A DNA stretch of 64,000 nt, taken from the NCBI RefSeq assembly GCF_902859875.1, contig NZ_CADIKF010000036.1:1-64000 (forward strand), in the 5' to 3' direction. This DNA is from Paraburkholderia solisilvae (GTDB lineage Bacteria > Pseudomonadota > Gammaproteobacteria > Burkholderiales > Burkholderiaceae). The notes under the pieces are model-generated. The model saw only the letters and a program-made list of their open reading frames with translations. It was not told where the DNA came from and ran no database searches. This document shows, piece by piece, positions 24,533-33,803 of this stretch (the stretch's first letter is position 1; each line of letters starts with the position of its first letter). The position numbers were made by a program, and so were the translations under genes.

Positions 24533-25615
24533 ATGCGCGTCTTCAATTTCTCCGCCGGCCCCGCCGCGTTGCCCGAAGAAGTGCTGCGCCAGGCGGCTGA
24601 CGAAATGCTCGACTGGCACGGCAGCGGCATGAGCGTGATGGAAATGAGCCATCGCGGCAAGGAGTTCATGGCGATCCACGAAGAGGCGCTGGTCGATCTG
24701 CGTGAGTTGCTCGCAGTGCCGTCGAGCCATCAGATCCTCTTCCTGCAGGGCGGCGGCCTCGGCGAAAACGCCATCGTGCCGATGAACCTGTTTGGCACGA
24801 AGCCGCGCGCGGATTTCGTCATCACCGGTTCGTGGTCGCAAAAGTCGTTCAACGAAGCGAAAAAGTACGGCACCGCGCAGATCGCCGCGAGCGGCCAGAC
24901 CGACGACGGCTTTACGCGCGCGCCGGCGCACGCTGAATGGCAACTGTCCGCGGATCCGGCTTACGTGCATCTGTGCACGAACGAGACAATCCACGGCGTC
25001 GAGACGTTCGACATCCCGGAGCTCGGCGACATCCCGCTCGTCGCGGATGCATCGTCGCATCTGCTGTCGCGCCCGATGGACGTCGCCAGATACGGCGTGC
25101 TGTTCGGCGGCGCGCAGAAGAACATCGGCATCGCCGGCGTGACGGTCGTGATCGTCCGCGAAGACCTGCTGGACCGCGCGATGTCCGTCTGCCCGTCGGC
25201 GTTCGAATGGAAGACGGTCGCACTGAACAACTCGATGTACAACACGCCGCCCACCTACGCTATCTATATCGCGGGGCTCGTGTTCAAGTGGTTGAAGAAG
25301 CTGGGCGGATTGACCGCGATCGAAGCGCGCAACGTCGAGAAGGCGAAGCTGCTGTACGACACGATCGACGCCAGCCGCTTCTATCTGAACAAGGTTGAAC
25401 GCGGCGCGCGGTCGCGGATGAACGTGCCGTTCTTCCTCGCCGACGAAGCGCGCAACGAAGCATTCCTTGCCGGCGCTAAAGCGCGCGGGCTGGTGCAGCT
25501 GAAGGGCCACAAGTCCGTCGGCGGCATGCGGGCGTCAATCTACAACGCGGTGCCGATCGAAGCCGTCAAGGCGCTGGTCGAGTACATGAAGGAGTTTGAA
25601 CGGCGCAGCGCGTAA
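24533..25615 (+). CDS. serC: Phosphoserine aminotransferase
   Basis: PLP enzyme of 360 residues that converts 3-phosphohydroxypyruvate to phosphoserine, and 3-hydroxy-4-phosphohydroxythreonine in PLP synthesis. The N-terminal FNFSAGPAALPEEVL, the SWSQKSFNEAKKYG phosphate-binding segment and PLP-lysine Lys196 in FGGAQKNIG define the family. The ATG at 24533 begins the conserved MRVFNFSAGP; the frame is open upstream but lacks homology there, and no strong Shine-Dalgarno is visible. Second biosynthetic gene of the supraoperon, 58 nt ahead of pheA. Confidence 0.97.
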   Translation: MRVFNFSAGPAALPEEVLRQAADEMLDWHGSGMSVMEMSHRGKEFMAIHEEALVDLRELLAVPSSHQILFLQGGGLGENAIVPMNLFGTKPRADFVITGSWSQKSFNEAKKYGTAQIAASGQTDDGFTRAPAHAEWQLSADPAYVHLCTNETIHGVETFDIPELGDIPLVADASSHLLSRPMDVARYGVLFGGAQKNIGIAGVTVVIVREDLLDRAMSVCPSAFEWKTVALNNSMYNTPPTYAIYIAGLVFKWLKKLGGLTAIEARNVEKAKLLYDTIDASRFYLNKVERGARSRMNVPFFLADEARNEAFLAGAKARGLVQLKGHKSVGGMRASIYNAVPIEAVKALVEYMKEFERRSA

Positions 25616-25673
25616 CCGGGCCATCCGGTTCTAGCGCGCGCATTGGACGACACAGCCGTGGCAAGTCACTAGC

Positions 25674-26759
25674 ATGGACGACGACGAACTTAACTCACGA
25701 CTCAAACCGCTGCGCGAACGCATCGACGCACTCGACGCGCAACTGATCGCGCTGCTCAATCAACGCGCGGCGGTCGCGCTCGAAGTGGGCGAGGTCAAGA
25801 AGCATTTCAACGCGCCGGTGTTCCGCCCGGAACGCGAGCAGCAGGTCATCGCGCGGCTGCAGCAGATGAGCGGCGGACCGCTCGCCGACGCGCATATCAG
25901 CGCAATCTGGCGCGAGATCATGGCGGCGAGCCGCGCGCTCGAACAGAACATCCGCGTCGGCTTTCTCGGACCGGCTGGCACCTATAGCGAGCAGGCGATG
26001 CACGAGTACTTCGGTCAATCGATCGAAGGGCTCGCGTGTGCGTCGATCGACGAGGTGTTCCGCTCGGTCGAAGCGGGCGCCGCGGAATTCGGCGTGGTGC
26101 CGATCGAGAATTCGACCGAAGGGGCGGTCTCGCGCACGCTCGATCTGCTGCTCGAGACGCAACTGCTGATCGGCGGCGAACTCGCACTGCCGATCCACCA
26201 CAACCTGTTGACCGCGAGCGGCGATCTGACCGGCATCACGCGCGTATGCGCGCATCCGCAGGCGCTCGCGCAGTGCCAGCGCTGGCTGGCCACGCATGCG
26301 CCGCATCTGGAGCGGCAGGCGGTGTCGAGCAATGCGGAAGGCGCACGCCTCGCGGCGCAGGATCCGTCCATTGCCGCGATCGCAGGCGACCGCGCGGCCA
26401 CGCAGTACGGTCTGCAGATCGCGTACGCGCTGATCCAGGACGACCCGCACAACCGCACGCGCTTCGTGATGATCGGCAAAGAGCCGTCGGGGCCGAGCGG
26501 CTACGACAAGACCTCGCTGATCGTATCGGTCGCGAACGAGCCGGGTGCGATGTTCAAGCTGCTCGAGCCGCTTGCGCGCCATGGCGTGTCGATGACCCGA
26601 TTCGAATCGCGTCCGGCGCGCGTCGGCACGTGGGAGTATTACTTCTACATCGATCTCGAAGGCCATCGCGACGATCCGGCGGTGTCGGCCGCGCTGGTCG
26701 AACTGGATCAGAAAGCGGCGCTCCTGAAAATTCTGGGCTCGTATCCGCGCGCGCGCTGA
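25674..26759 (+). CDS. pheA: Bifunctional chorismate mutase / prephenate dehydratase (P-protein)
   Basis: Makes phenylpyruvate from chorismate (361 residues). Residues 5-90 are an AroQ-class chorismate mutase (LRERIDALDAQLIALLNQRA with the catalytic Arg/Lys/Glu helix set). Residues 95-275 are the dehydratase, with GPAGTYSEQA, the catalytic Thr in ENSTEGAV, and DPHNRTRFVMIG. Residues 280-361 are an ACT domain (SLIVSVANEPGAMFKLLEPL, then ESRP) for feedback inhibition by phenylalanine. Members usually share this exact layout. It lies between serC and hisC on the same strand. Confidence 0.97.
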   Translation: MDDDELNSRLKPLRERIDALDAQLIALLNQRAAVALEVGEVKKHFNAPVFRPEREQQVIARLQQMSGGPLADAHISAIWREIMAASRALEQNIRVGFLGPAGTYSEQAMHEYFGQSIEGLACASIDEVFRSVEAGAAEFGVVPIENSTEGAVSRTLDLLLETQLLIGGELALPIHHNLLTASGDLTGITRVCAHPQALAQCQRWLATHAPHLERQAVSSNAEGARLAAQDPSIAAIAGDRAATQYGLQIAYALIQDDPHNRTRFVMIGKEPSGPSGYDKTSLIVSVANEPGAMFKLLEPLARHGVSMTRFESRPARVGTWEYYFYIDLEGHRDDPAVSAALVELDQKAALLKILGSYPRAR

Positions 26760-26911
26760 GCGACGGCGCTGCAGTGCAAGCCTCATGGCGGGCGCGCCGA
26801 CCGGCAAAGACGCGCGATACGCGCGCGGTACGCACCGCGCAGTACGCGCCCGGCTGGCCCCGCGCTTCGCTCAACCCTATAGATAGTCGATTCGTCGACC
26901 CGGAGATACAC

Positions 26912-28024
26912 ATGACTACGCCCTACGGCCCTTCTTACGTGCGCGGGATTGCGCCTTATGTCGCGGGCCGGCCGATTGCGGAAGTGGCCCGCCAGTTCGG
27001 TCTCGACGAAGCGCGCATCATCAAGCTCGCGTCGAATGAAAACCCGCTCGGCATGCCGGAGTCCGCGCAGCGCGCAATGGCGCGCGCGGCGAGCGAGCTC
27101 GGCCGCTATCCGGATTCGAACGCGTTCGAACTGAAAGAGGCGCTGTCCGCGTATTACGGCGTGCCGGCCGACTGGATCACGCTCGGCAACGGCAGCAACG
27201 ACATCCTCGAGCTCGCCGCGCATGCGTTCGTCGAGAAGGGGCAGTCGGTCGTCTATTCGCAGTACGCGTTTGCGATCTATGCGCTGGCCGCGCAGGGCGT
27301 CGGTGCGCGCGGCATCGTCGCGCCCGCGGCGCAGTACGGTCACGATCTCGACGCGATGCTGGCCGCGATCGCCGACGATACGCGTCTGATGTTCATCGCG
27401 AACCCGAACAATCCGACCGGCACGTTCGTCGACGGTCCGACACTCGAGGCGTTTCTGCAGAAGGTGCCGCGCCACGTGGTGGTCGTGCTGGACGAGGCTT
27501 ACACCGAATACCTCGCGCCGGAGCATCGTTACGACTCGATCGAATGGGCGCGCCGCTATCCGAACCTGCTCGTGTCGCGCACGTTCTCGAAGGCGTTCGG
27601 CCTGGCCGGTTTGCGCATCGGCTTCGCGGTCGCGCAGCCGGAGCTGACCGATCTGCTGAACCGCCTGCGCCAGCCTTTCAACGTGAACACGCTCGCGCAG
27701 GCCGCCGCGGTGGCGGCGCTCAACGACAAGCCGTTCCTCGAAAAGAGCGCGGCGCTCAACGCGGAGGGCTATCGCTACCTCACCGCGGCGTTCGACAAGC
27801 TCGGCCTCGAGTACGTGCCGTCGCACGGCAACTTCGTGATGGTGCGGGTCGGCAACGACGATCGCGCCGGCGACCGCGTCAATCTGGAGCTGTTGAAGCA
27901 AGGCGTGATCGTGCGGCCGGTCGGCGGCTACGGCTTGCCGCAATGGCTGCGTGTGACGGTCGGTCTCCCGGAAGAAAACGAGGCGTTTCTCGCGGCGCTC
28001 GAAAAGACGCTGGCAACCGTCTGA
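26912..28024 (+). CDS. hisC: Histidinol-phosphate/aromatic aminotransferase
   Basis: Fold-type I PLP aminotransferase of 370 residues. It has KLASNENPLG (38-47), FIANPNNPTG (161-170) and the PLP lysine Lys227 in SRTFSKAFGLAGLRIG. GGAG 6 nt upstream fixes ATG 26912. Because it sits between pheA and tyrA rather than with the his operon, it is the aromatic-clustered HisC copy, which in other proteobacteria also transaminates phenylpyruvate and prephenate-derived keto acids. Histidine synthesis may rely on another copy outside the window; this is inference from context. Confidence 0.94.
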   Translation: MTTPYGPSYVRGIAPYVAGRPIAEVARQFGLDEARIIKLASNENPLGMPESAQRAMARAASELGRYPDSNAFELKEALSAYYGVPADWITLGNGSNDILELAAHAFVEKGQSVVYSQYAFAIYALAAQGVGARGIVAPAAQYGHDLDAMLAAIADDTRLMFIANPNNPTGTFVDGPTLEAFLQKVPRHVVVVLDEAYTEYLAPEHRYDSIEWARRYPNLLVSRTFSKAFGLAGLRIGFAVAQPELTDLLNRLRQPFNVNTLAQAAAVAALNDKPFLEKSAALNAEGYRYLTAAFDKLGLEYVPSHGNFVMVRVGNDDRAGDRVNLELLKQGVIVRPVGGYGLPQWLRVTVGLPEENEAFLAALEKTLATV

Positions 28025-28089
28025 GCGCTTCACTTCGATCCGCGCGCCGGCTCTCAATCTTTTCCGGCACGCTTTTTATGTGACCTCAC

Positions 28090-29085
28090 GTGGCTGCGTT
28101 CTCTTTTGACAAACTGGTAATTTTCGGCGTCGGCCTGATCGGCGGGTCGCTTGCGCGCGCGCTGCGCGAGCGCGGCGACGTAGGCGGCGCGCGTGAGGTG
28201 GTCGGCGTCGGCCGTACCGCCGCATCGACCGCGCGCGCGCTCGAACTTAACGTGATCGACCGTTCGGCTGCGCTCGACGATGATCGTTCGCTCGCCGAAG
28301 CGCTCGACGGCGCCGACATCGTGCTGCTTGCCGCGCCGGTTGCGCAGACGCGGCCGTTACTCGAGCGCATCGCGCCGTTCCTCGGCGGCCAGACGATCAT
28401 TACCGATGCAGGCAGCACGAAGGCGGATGTCGTCGCGGCCGCCCGCGCGGTGCTCGGCCCGGCAAGTTTGCAACCGCCCGTTGACGGCGCGCGCGCCCGT
28501 CGCGCTCACGAGCGCCTCGGCCAGTTCGTGCCCGGCCATCCGATCGCCGGCCGCGAAGCGAGCGGCGTCGAGGCGGCCCTGGCCGATCTTTATGTGGACC
28601 GCAACGTCGTGCTGTGTCCGCTGCCGGAAAGCCGCCCGGCGACGGTCGCGCGCGTCGCCGACATGTGGCGCGCCGCGGGCGCGACCGTGCATGAAATGGC
28701 GCCGCCGCAGCATGACCGCGTGCTCGCGTCGGTGAGTCATCTGCCGCATGTGCTGGCGTTCGCATACATCGAGCAGATCCTGCAGTCGCAGGACGCGGCG
28801 CTGCGCTTTGCGTTCGCGTCGGGTGGCTTTCGCGACTTCACGCGAATCGCCGCGTCGAGTCCTGAAATGTGGCGCGACATCTGCATCGCCAATCGCACCG
28901 CACTGCTTGAAGAACTCGACGGTTACACTGCGGTGCTCGCCGCGCTGCGCGCGGCCATCGAAGCGGGTGACGGCGCGGCGCTCGAAGCGGTCTTTGCGCG
29001 CTCGCGCGCGGCCCGCACCGACTGGCAGCTGCGCGCGGCGAGGCCCGCCGCAGCGGCAAACGGCGACAGCGAATCGTCGAAATAA
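28090..29085 (+). CDS. tyrA: Prephenate/arogenate dehydrogenase (TyrA family)
   Basis: NAD(P)-dependent dehydrogenase of 331 residues making the tyrosine precursor. The Rossmann motif VIFGVGLIGGSLARAL is at residues 10-25, GHPIAGRE carries the catalytic His, and HDRVLASVSHLPHVLAFA and GGFRDFTRIA follow. GTG start at 28090. A short Arg/Pro-rich stretch (about residues 128-144, around PPVDGARARRAHERLG) lies between the Rossmann fold and the catalytic loop where related enzymes appear shorter. No ACT domain, so feedback control is probably through competitive inhibition at the active site. Confidence 0.95.
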   Translation: MAAFSFDKLVIFGVGLIGGSLARALRERGDVGGAREVVGVGRTAASTARALELNVIDRSAALDDDRSLAEALDGADIVLLAAPVAQTRPLLERIAPFLGGQTIITDAGSTKADVVAAARAVLGPASLQPPVDGARARRAHERLGQFVPGHPIAGREASGVEAALADLYVDRNVVLCPLPESRPATVARVADMWRAAGATVHEMAPPQHDRVLASVSHLPHVLAFAYIEQILQSQDAALRFAFASGGFRDFTRIAASSPEMWRDICIANRTALLEELDGYTAVLAALRAAIEAGDGAALEAVFARSRAARTDWQLRAARPAAAANGDSESSK

Positions 29086-29106
29086 CCGATAACTGGACCT
29101 CCCATC

Positions 29107-30411
29107 ATGGACTACCTCGATCTCGGACCGTTTTCCCGCATGTCCGGCACGGTGCGCCTGCCCGGCTCGAAGAGCATTTCGAACCGCGTTCTGCTGCTCG
29201 CGGCGCTGGCCGAGGGCGACACGACGATCACGAATCTGCTCGATTCGGACGACACCCGCGTGATGATCGCCGCGCTCGAAAAGCTCGGCGTGAAGTTGAA
29301 GCGCGACGGCGATGTGTGCGTGGTGACCGGCACGCGCGGCGCGTTCACCGCAAGAACGGCAGACCTGTTCCTCGGCAACGCGGGCACCGCGGTCCGGCCG
29401 CTGACGGCCGCGCTGGCGGTGAATGGCGGCAACTACCGCGTGCATGGCGTGCCGCGCATGCATGAGCGGCCGATCGGCGATCTGGTCGACGGGCTGCGGC
29501 AGATCGGCGCGGTGATCGAATATGAGGAGAACGACGGCTATCCGCCGCTGCGCATCCGCCCGGCGCAGATCACGGTCGACGCGCCGATTCGCGTGCGCGG
29601 CGATGTCTCGAGCCAGTTCCTGACCGCCTTGCTGATGACGCTGCCGCTCGTGCGCAGCGAAAGCGGCGTGACGGTGGTGGAGGTGGACGGCGAACTGATC
29701 TCGAAGCCGTATATCGACATCACGATCAAGCTGATGGCGCGCTTCGGCATCACCGTCGAGCGCGCCGGCTGGCACCGCTTCACCATACCGGCGGGCGTGC
29801 GCTACCAGTCGCCGGGGACGATCATGGTCGAAGGCGATGCGTCGTCGGCGTCGTATTTTCTCGCAGCCGGCGTGCTGGGCGGCGGGCCGTTGCGCGTCGA
29901 GGGCGTCGGGCGCGCCAGCATCCAGGGCGACATCGGCTTTGCCGATGCGCTGATCAGGATGGGCGCGAACGTGCTGATGGGCGACGACTGGATCGAAGTG
30001 CGCGGGGTCGGCCGCGACGACGGCAAGCTCGAGCCGATCGACATGGACTTCAACCTGATTCCGGATGCCGCAATGACCATCGCGGTCGCCGCGCTGTTCG
30101 CCGATGGCGCGACGACGCTGCGCAATATCGCGAGCTGGCGCGTGAAGGAAACCGACCGGCTGGCCGCGATGGCCACCGAACTGCGCAAGGTCGGCGCAAA
30201 GGTCACCGAGGGCGAAGATTACCTGGTGGTCGTGCCGCCGGCGAAACTGACGCCGAACGCGGCGATCGATACATATGACGATCACCGGATGGCGATGTGC
30301 TTCTCGCTGGTGAGCCTCGGTGGCGTGCCGGTACGGATCAACGACCCGCAATGCGTCGCGAAGACGTTCCCCGATTATTTCGAGCGCTTCATTGCGCTCG
30401 CGCAGCCATAA
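29107..30411 (+). CDS. aroA: 3-phosphoshikimate 1-carboxyvinyltransferase (EPSP synthase)
   Basis: Sixth step of the shikimate pathway: adds enolpyruvyl from PEP to shikimate-3-phosphate (434 residues). The start motif LPGSKSISNR binds both substrates, LFLGNAGTAVRPLTAAL is the class I glyphosate-region signature, and the C-terminal DDHRMAM holds the catalytic residues. The GNAGTA form is the glyphosate-sensitive class I pattern. Twenty-one nt after tyrA in the same operon; it supplies chorismate for pheA and tyrA. Confidence 0.97.
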   Translation: MDYLDLGPFSRMSGTVRLPGSKSISNRVLLLAALAEGDTTITNLLDSDDTRVMIAALEKLGVKLKRDGDVCVVTGTRGAFTARTADLFLGNAGTAVRPLTAALAVNGGNYRVHGVPRMHERPIGDLVDGLRQIGAVIEYEENDGYPPLRIRPAQITVDAPIRVRGDVSSQFLTALLMTLPLVRSESGVTVVEVDGELISKPYIDITIKLMARFGITVERAGWHRFTIPAGVRYQSPGTIMVEGDASSASYFLAAGVLGGGPLRVEGVGRASIQGDIGFADALIRMGANVLMGDDWIEVRGVGRDDGKLEPIDMDFNLIPDAAMTIAVAALFADGATTLRNIASWRVKETDRLAAMATELRKVGAKVTEGEDYLVVVPPAKLTPNAAIDTYDDHRMAMCFSLVSLGGVPVRINDPQCVAKTFPDYFERFIALAQP

Positions 30412-30486
30412 CTTCGCGATAATTTCGCCGGGGTGGTTCCACCTGAGCGTTCCACCCGACCGACGCGCGACTGACAATTACATTAG

Positions 30487-31170
30487 ATGAAACCGACCCG
30501 TCCCTTTCACCAGACGCCCGTCATTACGATCGACGGCCCGACTGCCTCCGGTAAAGGCACCGTGGCCGCCCTGGTTGCCGCCCAGCTGGGCTTTCACCTG
30601 CTCGATAGCGGCGCGCTGTACCGGCTCGCCGCGCTCGCGAGCCTGCGCTACGATATTGCGCCCGACGACGCCGGTTCGCTCGCGAAGCTGATCGACGATC
30701 TGCACATCACGTTTCGCGAAGGTATCGCGCAGCTCGACGGCGTTGACGTATCGTCCGAGATTCGCGCCGAGGAGATCGGCAACCGGGCGTCGGCGATCGC
30801 GGTGCACGCGCCGGTGCGGACCGCGCTGATCGCGCGGCAGCGCGCGTTTCGCAAGGTGCCGGGCCTCGTCGCCGACGGCCGCGACATGGGCACCATCATC
30901 TTCCCCGACGCGGGTCTGAAAGTGTTTTTGACGGCAAGCGTCGAGGCGCGTGCGGCGCGCCGGCATAAGCAATTGATCCAAAAAGGATTTTCTGCTAATA
31001 TGGATGACTTGCTTCGGGATTTGCGTGAACGCGACGAGCGCGACAGCAACCGCGCCGCCGCGCCGCTCAAGCCCGCAGCGGATGCGAGGCTGCTGGATAC
31101 GTCCATGCTGTCAATCGACGAAGCTGTCGATCAGGTCGTCCAGTGGTTCAAGGCCGATGTGAAAGCGTAA
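30487..31170 (+). CDS. cmk: Cytidylate kinase
   Basis: Phosphorylates CMP and dCMP with ATP (227 residues). The P-loop GPTASGKGT is at residues 18-26, DSGALYRLAA is the CMP-binding segment, and GRDMGTIIFPDAGLKVFLTA and the lid DERDSNRAAAPL follow. It lies 75 nt after aroA and precedes rpsA, a pairing widely conserved in proteobacteria, so cmk transcripts may run on into rpsA through the repeat-containing spacer. Confidence 0.96.
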   Translation: MKPTRPFHQTPVITIDGPTASGKGTVAALVAAQLGFHLLDSGALYRLAALASLRYDIAPDDAGSLAKLIDDLHITFREGIAQLDGVDVSSEIRAEEIGNRASAIAVHAPVRTALIARQRAFRKVPGLVADGRDMGTIIFPDAGLKVFLTASVEARAARRHKQLIQKGFSANMDDLLRDLRERDERDSNRAAAPLKPAADARLLDTSMLSIDEAVDQVVQWFKADVKA

Positions 31171-31221
31171 CAGGCGTACGCCGGCAGGTTTAAAAATCCG
31201 CATCGATCGATCGTAGTAGAG

Positions 31222-31269
31222 ACCCGGTAGTAGACCCGGTAGTAGACCCGGTAGTAGACCCGGTAGTAG
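31222..31269 (+). repeat. Tandem 12-bp repeat (4 copies) in the cmk-rpsA spacer
   Basis: ACCCGGTAGTAG is repeated four times exactly head to tail (31222-31233, 31234-31245, 31246-31257, 31258-31269), followed by a partial ACCGTAG. It is in the presumed rpsA leader. Twelve-base periodicity without spacers rules out a CRISPR array. Confidence 0.9.
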
Positions 31270-31300
31270 ACCGTAGCAAAGCAAGCAGCAAGCAGTTGGT

Positions 31301-31320
31301 GTTCCGCATTCAGGCGGAAC
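31301..31320 (+). promoter_or_regulatory. Hairpin in the rpsA leader
   Basis: GTTCCGC (31301-31307), 6-nt loop, GCGGAAC (31314-31320). With the tandem repeat just upstream it gives a structured leader about 110 nt before the rpsA start, where S1 autoregulation is expected in related bacteria. No T-tract follows, so it is not a terminator. Confidence 0.5.
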
Positions 31321-31428
31321 GTACGTTAACCCTTTAACCCCGTGTGGCATTCGAATACCGCCAAAGTGGTCGGGTCTCGCTAGCAAGACCGGCCGGGCGC
31401 CGCGAAAGCCATACAAATTCTGATTTTT

Positions 31429-33141
31429 ATGTCCGACCTGCAAACCTCAACCCCGAATACCGAATCTTTTGCGGCTCTGTTCGAAGAGTCGCTGACCAAG
31501 CAGGACATGCGCGCCGGCGAAGTGATTTCCGCCGAAGTCGTGCGTGTGGACCACAACTTCGTGGTCGTCAACGCTGGTCTGAAGTCCGAAGCCTACATCC
31601 CGCTCGAAGAGTTCCTGAATGACGCGGGCGAGGTAGAAGTGCAGGCGGGCGACTTCGTTTCCGTCGCGATCGACGCACTCGAAAACGGCTATGGCGACAC
31701 CATCCTGTCGCGCGACAAGGCGAAGCGTCTGGCTTCGTGGCTGTCGCTGGAAAAGGCGCTCGACAACAACGAGCTCGTGACCGGCACGATCACCGGCAAG
31801 GTCAAGGGCGGCATGACCGTGATGGTCAACGGCATCCGCGCGTTCCTGCCGGGTTCGCTGGTCGATACGCGTCCGGTCAAGGACACCACGCCGTACGAAG
31901 GCAAGACGCTCGAATTCCGCGTCATCAAGCTCGACCGCAAGCGTAACAACGTCGTGCTGTCGCGCCGCGCCGTGATCGAAGCGACGCAAGGCGAAGAGCG
32001 CGCGAAGCTGCTCGAGACGCTGAAGGAAGGCGCGATCGTCGAAGGCGTGGTCAAGAACATTACCGACTACGGCGCGTTCGTGGACCTCGGCGGTATCGAC
32101 GGCCTGCTGCACATCACCGACATCGCATGGCGTCGCGTGCGTCACCCGAGCGAAGTGCTGTCGGTCGGCCAGGAAGTCACCGCGAAGATCCTCAAGTTCG
32201 ACCAGGAAAAGAACCGCGTTTCGCTCGGTATCAAGCAGCTGGGCGACGATCCGTGGGAAGGCATCTCGCGTCGTTACCCGTCGGGCACGCGTCTGTTCGG
32301 CAAGGTCACGAACATCACCGACTACGGCGCGTTCGTCGAAGTGGAATCGGGCATCGAAGGCCTCGTCCACGTGTCGGAAATGGACTGGACCAACAAGAAC
32401 GTTGCGCCGTCGAAGGTCGTGCAACTGGGCGACGAAGTCGAAGTCATGGTCCTCGAGATCGACGAAGACCGCCGCCGTATCAGCCTCGGCATGAAGCAGT
32501 GCAAGCCGAATCCGTGGGATGACTTCAGCCGCAACTTCAAGAAGGGCGACAAGCTGCAGGGCGCGATCAAGTCGATCACCGACTTCGGCGTGTTCATCGG
32601 TCTGCCGGGCGGCATCGACGGTCTGGTGCACCTGTCGGATCTGTCGTGGAGCGAAAGCGGCGAAGAGGCCGTGCGCAAGTACAAGAAGGGCGACGAAGTG
32701 GAAGCGGTCGTGCTCGGCATCGATGTCGAGAAGGAACGCATTTCGCTCGGCATCAAGCAGCTCGAAGGCGACCCGTTCAGCAACTTCGTGGCGATGAACG
32801 ACAAGGGTTCGATCGTCGACGGCGTGGTGAAAGCGGTGGACGCGAAGGGCGCAGTCGTGACGCTGAGCGCGGAAGTCGAAGGCTACCTGCGTGCTTCGGA
32901 AATCGCGCAAGACCGCGTGGAAGATGCTCGCAACGTGCTGAAGGAAGGCGACAAGGTCAACGCGATGATCATCAACATCGATCGCAAGTCGCGTGGCATC
33001 AACCTGTCGATCAAGGCGAAGGACTCGGCCGAGCAACAGGAAGCGATGCGCGGTCTGCAGTCTGACACCAACGCGGCGGCCAGCGGCACGACGAACCTCG
33101 GCGCGCTCCTGAAGGCCAAGCTCGACGGCCAGAACCAGTAA
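31429..33141 (+). CDS. rpsA: 30S ribosomal protein S1
   Basis: RNA-binding ribosomal protein of 570 residues that recruits mRNAs to the 30S subunit. Six S1 (OB-fold) domains are visible as repeats of VxGxVxxITDYGAFVDLGGIDGLLHITDI-type sequence (for example around 200-270, 285-357, 372-444, 459-530). The start ATG at 31429 follows CTGATTTTT: there is no Shine-Dalgarno, and the region is T/A-rich. In E. coli, rpsA likewise lacks a canonical site and S1 represses its own mRNA, so the same logic may apply. Followed by ihfB after 22 nt. Confidence 0.97.
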   Translation: MSDLQTSTPNTESFAALFEESLTKQDMRAGEVISAEVVRVDHNFVVVNAGLKSEAYIPLEEFLNDAGEVEVQAGDFVSVAIDALENGYGDTILSRDKAKRLASWLSLEKALDNNELVTGTITGKVKGGMTVMVNGIRAFLPGSLVDTRPVKDTTPYEGKTLEFRVIKLDRKRNNVVLSRRAVIEATQGEERAKLLETLKEGAIVEGVVKNITDYGAFVDLGGIDGLLHITDIAWRRVRHPSEVLSVGQEVTAKILKFDQEKNRVSLGIKQLGDDPWEGISRRYPSGTRLFGKVTNITDYGAFVEVESGIEGLVHVSEMDWTNKNVAPSKVVQLGDEVEVMVLEIDEDRRRISLGMKQCKPNPWDDFSRNFKKGDKLQGAIKSITDFGVFIGLPGGIDGLVHLSDLSWSESGEEAVRKYKKGDEVEAVVLGIDVEKERISLGIKQLEGDPFSNFVAMNDKGSIVDGVVKAVDAKGAVVTLSAEVEGYLRASEIAQDRVEDARNVLKEGDKVNAMIINIDRKSRGINLSIKAKDSAEQQEAMRGLQSDTNAAASGTTNLGALLKAKLDGQNQ

Positions 33142-33163
33142 GCCTTAAGAGGTCTGCTGCAGA

Positions 33164-33496
33164 ATGACCAAATCGGAATTGGTCGCCCAACTGGCCACGC
33201 GATTTCCGCAGCTTGTATTGAAAGATGCGGATTTCGCGGTGAAGACGATGCTCGATGCGATGTCGGAAGCGCTGGCCAACGGCCATCGCATCGAAATTCG
33301 CGGTTTCGGCAGCTTCGGCCTGAATCGCCGTCCGTCGCGAGTCGGGCGCAATCCGAAGTCGGGTGAGAAGGTGCTGGTGCCGGAGAAGTACGTGCCGCAC
33401 TTCAAGCCCGGCAAGGAACTGCGTGAACGGGTCGACCGGCGTGCCGGTGAGCCGTTGAAGGCCGAATCGGCGGAAGGACCGGACGACGATCAGTAA
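33164..33496 (+). CDS. ihfB: Integration host factor subunit beta
   Basis: DNA-bending HU/IHF-family protein of 110 residues, working as a heterodimer with IhfA. The beta-arm signature IRGFGSFGLNRRPSRVGRNPK is at residues 44-64, preceded by LKDADFAVKTMLDAMSEAL. The protein carries a 15-residue charged C-terminal extension beyond typical IHF-beta. Located 22 nt after rpsA, its standard place. The terminator at 33608 ends the unit. Confidence 0.96.
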   Translation: MTKSELVAQLATRFPQLVLKDADFAVKTMLDAMSEALANGHRIEIRGFGSFGLNRRPSRVGRNPKSGEKVLVPEKYVPHFKPGKELRERVDRRAGEPLKAESAEGPDDDQ

Positions 33497-33803
33497 CAGC
33501 CAACGTACGCGCTGCAACGCGCGTACGGATCGTTCAGGCCGATCGCCCGCGCCGCGTGCCGCATTCACGAGAGCACGCATACCAGGCCAGCAAACGGCAA
33601 ACACCAGAAAAGCGCCCTTAGGCGCTTTTTTTTCGTCCGTCGCGCGGCCGCGATCCGGATCGATTGGATCGCGCCCGTGCAAGCTTGCGTGCATCGGCGG
33701 GGGCTTCATTTACAATACGGGCACTTCGGCGCGGGCAAACACCGTGGCGCGATGCGCCATCAAGCCGGCGTCCTTCCCGCAACCGCCGTCAAGAGATTTA
33801 TAA
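33497..33803. other. ihfB-lapA intergenic region
   Basis: No gene. It holds the terminator at 33608-33633 and, further on, a -10-like TACAAT at 33711-33716 that is probably the lapA promoter; a matching -35 is not obvious. Confidence 0.5.
33608..33633 (+). terminator. Intrinsic terminator after ihfB
   Basis: Stem AAAAGCGCC (33608-33616), CTTA loop, GGCGC then eight T (33621-33633). A strong terminator 112 nt after ihfB; the lapAB genes must start from their own promoter. Confidence 0.93.

Noticed and set aside
31222..31269. Short direct repeats considered as a CRISPR array
   Set aside because: The 12-bp units are contiguous without spacers, so it is a plain tandem repeat.
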